Numbered from the stretch's first letter, positions 1 to 5,703 are shown. The stretch: 5,703 nucleotides of DNA from Betaproteobacteria bacterium (GCA_011391185.1 JAABRB010000236.1:1-5703), one strand, 5' to 3'. Translations and numbers: made by a program. The notes: a model not told the origin generated them from the sequence alone.

Positions 1-645
1 TGCGACGCCAACGCGCTCACGCTCGAACTGGGCGAGCGCGCGCTGATCAACGTGGTGCGCGATTGTCCGTTGATCGCCGGCCTGCTCTGCGTCGACCCCA
101 CGCGCGACATGGGCCGTTTCCTCGAGAGAATCGCGGCCGCTGGCTATGACGGCGTGATGAACTGCCCGACCGTGGCGCTCATCGACGGAAACTTCCGCAG
201 CACCCTGGAAGAAACCGGGATGAGCTTCGCACGCGAGGTCGAGGTGCTGGGGCAGGCATCGCGCATGGGCCTCTTCACGAAGGCGTTCTGCACTTCGCCC
301 GAAGATGCGCTCGCCATGGCGCAAGCCGGCGTCGACAATATCATCGTCCATTTCGGCAACAGCTCGGGCGGCACCATCGGTTCGAAGACGGTGCTGAGCG
401 AGGACGCCGCGCGCACGCGCGCGAGCGCGGTACTCGACGCGTTATTGCGGGAATATCCCGACCGGATCATCACCTGTCACGGCGGCGGGATCGAGACTCC
501 GGCCGATTTCGAGCGGTTCCTCGAGTCGGAGCCCAGGCTGCACGGCTACGTGGGAGGCTCTTCGGCCGAGCGATTCCCGGTCGAGAAATCGGTGACGGAG
601 GCGACCCGGGAATTCAAGCGCATCAGGCTGCCGAAGGCGGGCTAG
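1..645 (+). CDS. Phosphoenolpyruvate hydrolase family TIM-barrel protein (Tm-1 C-terminal-like), 5' end missing
   Basis: The reading frame is open from base 1, so the gene starts upstream; the GTG codons at 52 and 55 lie inside the conserved domain and are not its start. The 214 visible residues match the C-terminal two thirds to three quarters of PF09370 proteins (about 280 residues), so roughly 60-70 residues are missing. Landmarks in visible numbering are PTVALIDGNFR from residue 56 followed by LEETGM, the EVEVL segment, HFGNSSGG, the CHGGGI turn (His 160) and GGSSAERFP (185-193), then a closing FKRI. These are family signature positions in slightly divergent form (usual CHGGPI, GASSMERLP). 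There is no signal peptide or membrane segment in the visible part, so it is probably cytosolic. The family name implies C-C or phosphoenolpyruvate chemistry, but the bacterial reaction is not established. It abuts the Tm-1-like gene with zero spacing, implying co-translation. Family assignment is strong; function is uncertain. Confidence 0.9.
   Translation, partial: CDANALTLELGERALINVVRDCPLIAGLLCVDPTRDMGRFLERIAAAGYDGVMNCPTVALIDGNFRSTLEETGMSFAREVEVLGQASRMGLFTKAFCTSPEDALAMAQAGVDNIIVHFGNSSGGTIGSKTVLSEDAARTRASAVLDALLREYPDRIITCHGGGIETPADFERFLESEPRLHGYVGGSSAERFPVEKSVTEATREFKRIRLPKAG
633..637 (+). promoter_or_regulatory. Shine-Dalgarno for the Tm-1-like gene
   Basis: GAAGG lies inside the last codons of the upstream gene, 8 bases before the GTG at 646. 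It supports this GTG as the true start and suggests translational coupling, since ribosomes ending at TAG 643-645 finish directly on the next initiation site. Confidence 0.55.
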
Positions 646-1917
646 GTGAAGCAGATTCAGGTCGCGGTCCTCGCCACGCTCGACAGCAAGCACGAGGCGG
701 CGCGTTTCGTCTGCGAGGCGCTCAAGGAAGCCGGCGCCGTGCCCTGGCTCGTCGACCTGTCGCTTCGCCCGCATGACCATGAATTTGCCGACGTCAGAGG
801 CGACGCGGTCGCAGACGCGGCCGGCACATCGTGGGAGACGCTCGCCACGTTGTCGCGCGCCGATGCCGCCAGGGGCATGATCGCCGGGGGCACGCGGATC
901 ATGTGCGCCGAGTTGGCGCGCACCGAGATCCGGGGCGTGCTCGGCGTCGGCGGAGCCAATGGCGCGACCCTGGCCTGCGCCATCATGCGAGCGCTCCCGC
1001 TATCGCTGCCGAAAGTGATGGTGACTCCGGTCGCAGCCACCGCGGCCGTGCAGTGGTACGTCGCTGAAAGCGACATCGCGATGTTTCCGACCATCGGCGA
1101 TATTTCGCTCAATCGCATCACGTGTGCGGCGATGGCGAACGCCGCCAACGCGGTCGCAGGCATGGCGAGAGCGAAAGCGGGGTGCCGCTCGCCAGAGCGC
1201 GTGCCGCTGATCGGCGTCTCGTCGTTCGGCAATACTCAGCCGGCGGTCGATCGCATCACGGAGCGGCTGGAGGCCGAAGGCTTCGAGGTCATCCATTTCC
1301 ATGCCTCCGGCCCAGGCGGCCGCGCACTGGAGCAACTCGCGCAATCCGGCGAGCTTGCCGGCGTGATCGATCTCACGACTTCGGAGCTCACCGATTTCCT
1401 CACCGGCGGGGTGTATAGCGCGGGCGAGTCACGGCTCACCGCCGCGGGCGCCATCGGACTTCCGCAGGTGGTGGTTCCGGGCTGTCTCGATTTCACCAAC
1501 TGGTGGGTCGGACAGGTGCCGGACAAGTACCGCGACCGGGAGTTCTACCAATACAACGTCGAGATTCTGCTGATGCGCACCAACGCGGAGGAATTTGCGG
1601 CGTTGGGGACCTTGATCGGAGAGCGCTTGCGCGCGGCGAAAGGCCCGGTCCGGGTCTTGATCCCGACCCGCGGAATGAGTCAGCTCGTCGGCCGCAAGAC
1701 CTACGACATCGCCGGCAACGAGCGTGGGTCATGGGCGCAACCGGATACGGATCGAATCTTCGCCGAGACGCTCGGACGGCATTTGCCGGGCGGCGTGATC
1801 CGAGAGCTTCCGCATCACATAAATGATGCGGCATTTGCCGACTCGTGCGTGGACGAGATGATCGGCTTCCTGGGACGCGCGTCGCGACGCTCCGCCGGCT
1901 CTGCATTGTCATTGTAG
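646..1917 (+). CDS. Tm-1-like ATP-binding domain protein (UPF0261)
   Basis: This is a 423-residue protein, close to the usual length of about 400 for UPF0261 (PF06792). The start is GTG 646, directly after the TAG of the preceding gene and 8 bases after GAAGG; the first residues give the expected first beta strand, followed by TLDSKHE (11-17, family form usually TLDTKxxE). Other landmarks are the glycine loop GVGGANGAT (100-108), MRALP followed by PKVMV, ESDIAMF, FHASGPGG (218-225), DLTTSEL (242-248), DFTNWW (282-287), LMRTN and HINDAAF (391-397). The family forms a two-domain fold whose plant member binds ATP; the bacterial substrate is unknown. The glycine loop differs from the usual GGSGGT-type motif, and the VSTxASG segment reads VTPVAAT, so nucleotide binding may be altered. 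With the upstream TIM-barrel gene it forms the split equivalent of plant Tm-1. No signal peptide or membrane segment is apparent, so it is probably cytosolic. Family assignment is firm; activity is unknown. Confidence 0.92.
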   Translation: MKQIQVAVLATLDSKHEAARFVCEALKEAGAVPWLVDLSLRPHDHEFADVRGDAVADAAGTSWETLATLSRADAARGMIAGGTRIMCAELARTEIRGVLGVGGANGATLACAIMRALPLSLPKVMVTPVAATAAVQWYVAESDIAMFPTIGDISLNRITCAAMANAANAVAGMARAKAGCRSPERVPLIGVSSFGNTQPAVDRITERLEAEGFEVIHFHASGPGGRALEQLAQSGELAGVIDLTTSELTDFLTGGVYSAGESRLTAAGAIGLPQVVVPGCLDFTNWWVGQVPDKYRDREFYQYNVEILLMRTNAEEFAALGTLIGERLRAAKGPVRVLIPTRGMSQLVGRKTYDIAGNERGSWAQPDTDRIFAETLGRHLPGGVIRELPHHINDAAFADSCVDEMIGFLGRASRRSAGSALSL

Positions 1918-1971
1918 AAGTCGCGCTTGTGGCCAGATTTCTGCTCACGGCCCGTTGCCGTCGCTCTCCGT

Positions 1972-1999
1972 GGGGCCCGTGCGCGCGGTGCCGGGCCCC
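1972..1999 (+). terminator. GC-rich stem-loop after the Tm-1-like operon, possible terminator
   Basis: Perfect 8-bp arms GGGGCCCG (1972-1979) and CGGGCCCC (1992-1999) enclose a 12-base loop, 54 bases after the TAG at 1915-1917. All stem pairs are G-C. No run of T follows, so it is not a textbook intrinsic terminator. It could stop transcription without a U-tract, protect the 3' end of the message from nucleases, or act with Rho. In such GC-rich DNA a chance palindrome is possible, but an 8-bp perfect pair at this position is suggestive. Confidence 0.4.
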
Positions 2000-2035
2000 G
2001 TCTACCGCGTCATCGGAGGGGCGGAACGGGGCGGA

Positions 2036-2050
2036 TCGCGGCGGCCGCGA
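2036..2050. other. Small hairpin in the intergenic region
   Basis: TCGCGG (2036-2041) pairs with CCGCGA (2045-2050) around a 3-base CGG loop. It lies 36 bases after the larger stem-loop. No role is evident; it may be a chance product of high GC content. Confidence 0.25.
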
Positions 2051-2072
2051 GCAGGGGGTTGCGGAGTGAGAG

Positions 2073-2112
2073 GAGCGAAGCGGGCGGGATCTGAGCAAAG
2101 CGGCTAGGCGCA
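2073..2112. repeat. Imperfect direct repeat, 20-base period
   Basis: GAGCGAAGCGG (2073-2083) recurs as GAGCAAAGCGG (2093-2103), 10 of 11 bases identical, with starts exactly 20 bases apart; similarity over the full 20-base unit is 13 of 20. The spacing of about two helical turns places the copies on the same DNA face, as in tandem regulator sites. It lies about 90-130 bases upstream of the cyclase gene start. Function is unproven. Confidence 0.3.
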
Positions 2113-2124
2113 GTCGCATGCGCC
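2107..2124. other. Stem-loop upstream of the cyclase gene
   Basis: GGCGCA (2107-2112) pairs with TGCGCC (2119-2124) around a 6-base loop. The hairpin overlaps the end of the 20-base direct repeat and would lie in a leader if transcription starts upstream. Only a 6-bp stem supports it. Confidence 0.25.
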
Positions 2125-2192
2125 GGTGCCAGCTTCGCGAGAATGGGTTGTGGCACGAGGACGAGAAGCGTGTTAATCCTTGCCATCCTTCT

Positions 2193-2198
2193 GGAGGT
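2193..2198 (+). promoter_or_regulatory. Strong Shine-Dalgarno deciding the cyclase gene start
   Basis: GGAGGT, six bases of perfect anti-16S complementarity, ends 6 bases before ATG 2205. The in-frame upstream ATG at 2118 has no comparable site and would add 29 residues (positively charged and polar) absent from the expected zinc-ribbon start. This fixes the start at 2205. Confidence 0.85.
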
Positions 2199-2204
2199 GC
2201 CACC

Positions 2205-5200
2205 ATGCGGTGTCCACGGTGCCAGGCTGAGAACCCCGGGGGCGCGAGGTTCTGCGAGGAGTGCGGCGCACGGCTCGCCCGGGCCTGCCCGCACTGCGCA
2301 GCCGAGGTCTCCCCCGGGAAGAGTTTCTGCCGGTCGTGCGGCGGGCAACTCGCCGCCTCTGCTACGGATCAAGTTCCGCCCCCCGTTGCCTACACCCCCA
2401 AGCATCTGGCGGCGCGCATCCTGACGTCGAAGGCCGCGCTCGAGGGCGAGCGGAAGCAGATCACGATCCTCTTCGCCGACCTGAAGGGTTCGATGGAGCT
2501 GCTGGCGGACCGCGACCCCGAGGAGGCCCGGACGCTCCTGGACCCCGTCCTCGAGCACATGATGGAGGCGGTCCACCGCTACGAGGGCACCGTCAACCAG
2601 GTCGCGGGCGACGGGATCATGGCGCTCTTCGGGGCGCCGCTGGCCCACGAGGACCACGCGGTGCGGGCCTGCTACGCGGCCCTCGACATGCAGGCCGCGA
2701 TGCGGCGCTACAGCGAGAAGGTTCGACGTGCACACGGCGTCGAAGTGCAGATCCGCGTCGGGCTTAATTCGGGTGAGGTGGTGGTCGGCACCATCGGCAG
2801 TGACCTCCGCATGGACTACAACGCCGTGGGCCAGACGACGCACCTGGCCGCACGGATGGAACAGCTCGCCACGCCTGGCACGATCCGACTCACCGCGGAC
2901 ACGCTGCGTCTGGCGGAGGGGTATATCGAGGTGAGGCCCCTCGGCCCGGTGCCGGTGAAGGGGCTGGAGCAGCCCGTCGATGTCTACGAGATGATCGGCG
3001 CGGGCCCCCGCAGATCCCGGTTGCACACCGCCGCCGCGCGAGGGCTCACCCCGTTCGTCGGACGGGAGAGTGAGTTCGAGGTCCTCCGCCAGGCGCTCGA
3101 ACGTACCGCGGCGGGTCACGGGCAGGTCATCGCCACCGTGGGGGAACCCGGCGTGGGCAAGTCCCGTCTAGTCTGGGAGGTCACCCACTCGCATCGCGCA
3201 CACGGCTGGCTCGTCCTCCAGGCCGGTGCGGTCTCCTACGGCAAGGCGACGAGCTACTTGCCGATCGTCGATCTCCTCAAGGGGTACTTCGGCATCGAAG
3301 ACCGCGACGAGCCGCGCACGGTGCGCGAGAAGCTGACGGGGAAGCTCTTGGCGCTGGATCGCGCGCTGGAAGGCCATTTATCTGCGCTCCTATCGCTCCT
3401 CGACGTGCCGACCGATGATCTACAGTGGTCGACGCTCGATCCGCCCCAGCGGCGCCGGCGCACGCTGGACGCGGTGAAGCAGCTCCTGCTCCGGGAAAGC
3501 CAGGTCCAGCCGCTGCTGGTCGTCGTCGAGGACCTCCACTGGATCGACTCTGAGACCCAGGCCCTGCTCGATGGGCTGGTTGCGAGCCTCCCGGCCGACC
3601 GACTTCTGCTACTCGTGAACTACCGGCCTGAGTATCAGCATGCCTGGGGGAGCCGTACGTACTACGCGCAGCTTATGCTGGATCCCCTGCCAGCCGACGG
3701 CGCCGAACGGCTCCTCGCGGCGTTGCTGGGATCCGACGCCAGCCTCGAGCCGCTCACGCGCGTGCTCATCGCGCAGACCGAAGGCAACCCGTTCTTCCTG
3801 GAAGAGAGCGTGCGGACACTCGTCGAGACGAAAGCGCTCACCGGTGAGCGCGGTGCCTACCTGCTGGCGCGTCCCCTGCCGGGCATCCAGGTCCCGGCGA
3901 CGGTCCAGGCCGTGATCGCCTCCCGCATCGACCGGCTCGGCGCCGCGGACAAGGCGCTCCTGCAGACGGCTTCGGTGGTCGGGAAGGACGTGCCGCTTGG
4001 CGTGCTGCAGGCTATTGCCGAGCTCGCCGAGGACGAGCTGCACGCCGCGATCGGACGCCTCCAGGCCGCGGAGTTCCTGTACGAGGCCGGGATCTTCCCG
4101 GATATTGAATACACCTTTAAGCACGCGCTGACCCACGACGTGGCCTACGGCAGCCTGCTCCATGACCGGCGGCGCGCCCTCCACGTCCAAATCGTGGAGA
4201 CCATCGAGCGGACCTATCCGGACCGGCTGGCCGAGCATGTCGACCGGCTGGCTCACCATGCGTTTCTGGGCAAGGACTGGGCGAAGGCGGTCACCTACCT
4301 CCAGCAAGCCGGTGCCAAAGCCTTCGCCCGTTCGGTTCACCGGGAAGCCGTCAGGTGCTTCGAGGATGCGCTGACCGCGTTGACCCACCTCTCCGAGACT
4401 CGCGAGACCCTGGAGCAGGCCATCGATCTTCGCTTCGACCTTCGAAACGCTCTGCTCCCGCTGGCGGAATGGGGAAGGATCGAAGGGTATCTCCGGGAAG
4501 CTGAAGCCCTCGCCAGGACGTTCAACGATCAGCGCCGACTCGCATCGGTGTCGGGCTACATGAGCGGTCTTCACCTGAACACGGGTGGTCGCGCGAGCGA
4601 CGTGCGCGCGTTCGCCCAGCAGGTCGAGGCCATCGGCGCGTCGCTCGGCGATGTCCCGCTCCAGATTGCCGGCCAGTACTACCACGTCTGGCTTGGTGCT
4701 CTCTCGGGCGACTATCGCGGAACCGAACGCCTCTGCCGGACATTGATGGACGCGCTCCCCGGCGATCTGTCTCGCGAGCGATTCGGCCTCGTTGCGTATC
4801 CAGCGGTGGTGTCGCGCGCCTTCCTGTCGCGCGCCCTCGCCGAGCTCGGAGTGTTCGACGAGGGACGCGATCATGGACAGGAGGCGGTCCGGCTCGCGGA
4901 AGCACTCGATCACCCTTTCAGTCTCATCTGGGCCTGCTTGAACCTCGGACGCCTCGAAGGCCTCCGCGGAGAATTCATCCGGGCGACCATGCCACTCGAA
5001 CGTGCAGTCGCTCTCTCCCGCGAATGGAACATCGCGTACTTGACTCCGATCGCGCTGGCGGCTCTGGGGCACGTCTACGCGGCATCGGGACGCGTCGGGG
5101 AAGGCGTTTCCTGGCTGCAGCAAGCCCTGGCCGCCTATGCATCCGCCGGGATCGGATACTTGCACTCGATGAGCACGGTGCAGCTCGGCGAGGCATACCT

Positions 5201-5609
5201 CCTCGAGGGGCGGGTGGAAGAGGCGCGGGACTGCGGTGCCCGTGCCGTGGTGCTCGCCCGCGAGCGTGGCGAACGCGGTCACGAGGCTTGGGCCCACCGC
5301 CTCCTCGGCGAGACCGCTTCGCATCACGACTGCCCGGACGTAGCGGCGGCCGAAGCCCACCACGCGACCTCCACGGCCCTGGCCGCGGAGCTCGGCATGC
5401 GCCCGCTCGTCGCTCACTGCCGCCTCAGCCTCGGCAAGCTCTACGGGCGAGCAGGCGATCGGCGGGCGGCCACGGAACATTTCTCGACGGCGATGAGCAT
5501 GTTCCACGAGATGGGCATGCAGTTCTGGTTCGCGAAGGCCGAGACCGAGAGGCAGGCGCTCGAGATCGCTGTGTCCTTCCCGCGCGGGGATTCACACTCT
5601 CGCGCTTGA
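2205..5609 (+). CDS. Double zinc ribbon / class III nucleotide cyclase / STAND-type ATPase / TPR signalling protein
   Basis: The product has 1134 residues from ATG 2205, chosen for the GGAGGT site and because zinc ribbons of this family begin MRCPRC. Domains in order: two zinc ribbons of identical spacing (C3, C6, C17, C20 and C28, C31, C42, C45); a linker; class III cyclase at about 83-263, with metal aspartates D92 (FADLKGS) and D136 (AGDGIMALFGAP) and arginine R217; an ATPase from about 280, with entry motif FVGRE (284-288), Walker A GEPGVGKS (313-320), Walker B LLVVVEDLHWID (437-448), sensor-like VNYRPEY and EGNPFFLEE (526-534); the FKHALTHDVAY segment (638-648); and a TPR-like alpha-helical region, about 690-1115. 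The architecture resembles mammalian soluble adenylyl cyclase and mycobacterial Rv0386-type proteins but lacks a terminal HTH. The purine-selecting positions are Q132 and N206, and H213 replaces the transition-state Asn, so the product nucleotide and even catalysis are uncertain. No signal peptide or membrane helix is seen; it is probably cytosolic. Its TPRs may bind a partner and the ATPase may gate the cyclase (inference). Confidence 0.95.
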   Translation: MRCPRCQAENPGGARFCEECGARLARACPHCAAEVSPGKSFCRSCGGQLAASATDQVPPPVAYTPKHLAARILTSKAALEGERKQITILFADLKGSMELLADRDPEEARTLLDPVLEHMMEAVHRYEGTVNQVAGDGIMALFGAPLAHEDHAVRACYAALDMQAAMRRYSEKVRRAHGVEVQIRVGLNSGEVVVGTIGSDLRMDYNAVGQTTHLAARMEQLATPGTIRLTADTLRLAEGYIEVRPLGPVPVKGLEQPVDVYEMIGAGPRRSRLHTAAARGLTPFVGRESEFEVLRQALERTAAGHGQVIATVGEPGVGKSRLVWEVTHSHRAHGWLVLQAGAVSYGKATSYLPIVDLLKGYFGIEDRDEPRTVREKLTGKLLALDRALEGHLSALLSLLDVPTDDLQWSTLDPPQRRRRTLDAVKQLLLRESQVQPLLVVVEDLHWIDSETQALLDGLVASLPADRLLLLVNYRPEYQHAWGSRTYYAQLMLDPLPADGAERLLAALLGSDASLEPLTRVLIAQTEGNPFFLEESVRTLVETKALTGERGAYLLARPLPGIQVPATVQAVIASRIDRLGAADKALLQTASVVGKDVPLGVLQAIAELAEDELHAAIGRLQAAEFLYEAGIFPDIEYTFKHALTHDVAYGSLLHDRRRALHVQIVETIERTYPDRLAEHVDRLAHHAFLGKDWAKAVTYLQQAGAKAFARSVHREAVRCFEDALTALTHLSETRETLEQAIDLRFDLRNALLPLAEWGRIEGYLREAEALARTFNDQRRLASVSGYMSGLHLNTGGRASDVRAFAQQVEAIGASLGDVPLQIAGQYYHVWLGALSGDYRGTERLCRTLMDALPGDLSRERFGLVAYPAVVSRAFLSRALAELGVFDEGRDHGQEAVRLAEALDHPFSLIWACLNLGRLEGLRGEFIRATMPLERAVALSREWNIAYLTPIALAALGHVYAASGRVGEGVSWLQQALAAYASAGIGYLHSMSTVQLGEAYLLEGRVEEARDCGARAVVLARERGERGHEAWAHRLLGETASHHDCPDVAAAEAHHATSTALAAELGMRPLVAHCRLSLGKLYGRAGDRRAATEHFSTAMSMFHEMGMQFWFAKAETERQALEIAVSFPRGDSHSRA

Positions 5610-5634
5610 CATGGCGTGGTCGCTACCGTAGCGT
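5606..5634 (+). promoter_or_regulatory. Candidate sigma-70-type promoter for a gene beyond the window
   Basis: A consensus -35 hexamer TTGACA (5606-5611) overlaps the TGA stop of the cyclase gene. With the ideal 17-base spacer, TAGCGT (5629-5634) sits at the -10 position; it matches TATAAT at only three of six bases, including the important first T, second A and last T. Transcription would start near 5641 and run out of the window. The -35 match is striking in such GC-rich DNA, but the weak -10 keeps this tentative. Confidence 0.4.
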
Positions 5635-5639
5635 TCCAC
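5616..5639. promoter_or_regulatory. Interrupted palindrome in the candidate promoter, possible operator
   Basis: CGCTAC (5621-5626) and GTAGCG (5628-5633) are perfect inverted arms around one central base. Outside them GTGG (5616-5619) pairs with CCAC (5636-5639), separated by one and two unpaired T bases. The dyad fills the spacer and -10 of the candidate promoter, a common operator position. As RNA it could instead fold into a hairpin 6 bases after the cyclase stop codon. Confidence 0.4.
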
Positions 5640-5644
5640 CCATA

Positions 5645-5670
5645 CGCACGGCGGCGGTGAATGCCGTGCG
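5645..5670 (+). terminator. GC-rich stem-loop downstream of the cyclase gene
   Basis: Perfect 8-bp arms CGCACGGC (5645-5652) and GCCGTGCG (5663-5670) flank a 10-base loop, 35 bases after the stop codon. No T-run follows. It may end the cyclase transcript, or, if the promoter at 5606 is real, form the first structure of the next gene's leader. The sequence alone does not decide. Confidence 0.4.
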
Positions 5671-5695
5671 GCGATGGCCGAGTGACCCAACCCCA

Positions 5696-5703
5696 AGAGA
5701 AGG
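5696..5703 (+). promoter_or_regulatory. Shine-Dalgarno-like purine run at the window edge
   Basis: AGAGAAGG ends the window; its last six bases differ from AGGAGG at one position. Placed after the candidate promoter and hairpin, it could serve a start codon within about 5-10 bases past the edge, which cannot be seen here. Confidence 0.3.

Noticed and set aside
408..428. Alternating GC-rich stretch (GCGCGCACGCGCGCG-like) in the first gene
   Set aside because: It encodes ordinary Arg/Ala codons within the conserved frame and is explained by composition.
1..1917. Reading the Tm-1-like pair as an antiviral defence system
   Set aside because: The antiviral effect of plant Tm-1 comes from binding tobamovirus replication proteins. 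Nothing here (nuclease, toxin, membrane effector, defence neighbours) points to phage defence.
2148..2177. Possible promoter for the cyclase gene: TTGTGG (2148-2153) and GTTAAT (2172-2177)
   Set aside because: The -35 matches three of six bases and the -10 four of six with an 18-base spacer; this is too weak to support, and the leader would be only about 20 bases.
1493..2206. A 237-codon minus-strand frame covering the end of the Tm-1-like gene and the intergenic gap
   Set aside because: It is very rich in Arg, Ser and Pro without domain features, and overlaps conserved sense coding; it is a shadow frame.
2010..3119. A 369-codon minus-strand open frame spanning the gap and the cyclase domain
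   Set aside because: Most of it is the antisense of the zinc-ribbon and cyclase region; its composition is Arg/His/Gly/Pro-rich, as in shadow frames, and no family is recognisable.
3609..5507. A 632-codon open frame on the minus strand opposite the cyclase gene
   Set aside because: It lies wholly antisense to a gene with clear domain motifs, shows no recognisable motif of its own, and long antisense frames are expected where third codon positions are strongly G/C.
2205..5609. Reading the cyclase gene as a Pycsar-type cyclic pyrimidine defence cyclase
   Set aside because: Pycsar cyclases are usually short proteins paired with an adjacent cyclic-nucleotide-binding effector. This is a 1134-residue ATPase-TPR protein with no effector gene in the window. 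The odd active site alone is not enough, though the downstream gene is unseen.
5661..5703. ATG 5661 opening a frame that runs off the window
   Set aside because: Only 14 codons are visible, the ATG lies within a hairpin, and no good ribosome site precedes it. Another frame is also open over the same stretch, so openness is not informative.

Overview
The window is GC-rich, densely coding bacterial DNA with three genes, all on the + strand. The codon style (strong G/C at third positions), a GTG start and the protein families fit a high-GC soil or environmental bacterium, such as a proteobacterium or a Rokubacteria/NC10-like lineage. Nothing here fixes the taxon.

Region 1 (1-1917) is a two-gene unit with no gap between stop and start. 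The first gene is cut by the left window edge. It encodes a TIM-barrel protein of the 'phosphoenolpyruvate hydrolase family' (PF09370). The second encodes a Tm-1-like ATP-binding protein (UPF0261, PF06792). These are the two halves of the plant Tm-1 protein, found here as separate genes and in the opposite order to the plant fusion. They probably act together, but the bacterial reaction is not established and the sequence does not reveal it.

Region 2 (1918-2204) is a 287-base gap without a convincing gene. It holds a strong GC-rich stem-loop soon after the second gene, two smaller hairpins, an imperfect 20-base-period direct repeat, and a very good Shine-Dalgarno sequence just before gene 3.

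Region 3 (2205-5609) is one large gene of 1134 codons plus stop. Its product is a multidomain signalling protein: double zinc ribbon, class III nucleotide cyclase domain, STAND/AAA-type ATPase and a long TPR-like helical C-terminus. The cyclase keeps both metal-binding aspartates and the catalytic arginine. It carries Gln/Asn at the purine-selecting positions and His where the transition-state Asn normally lies. No DNA-binding or effector domain is seen.

Region 4 (5610-5703) is a short non-coding tail. It contains a consensus TTGACA hexamer overlapping the stop codon of gene 3, a dyad in the following spacer, an 8-bp GC-rich hairpin and a Shine-Dalgarno-like purine run at the very end. Together these could be the promoter and leader of a gene starting just past the window. 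The hairpin could instead be the terminator of gene 3.

The sequence shows no functional link between the Tm-1-like pair and the cyclase/ATPase gene. No RNA genes, mobile elements or CRISPR arrays were seen.
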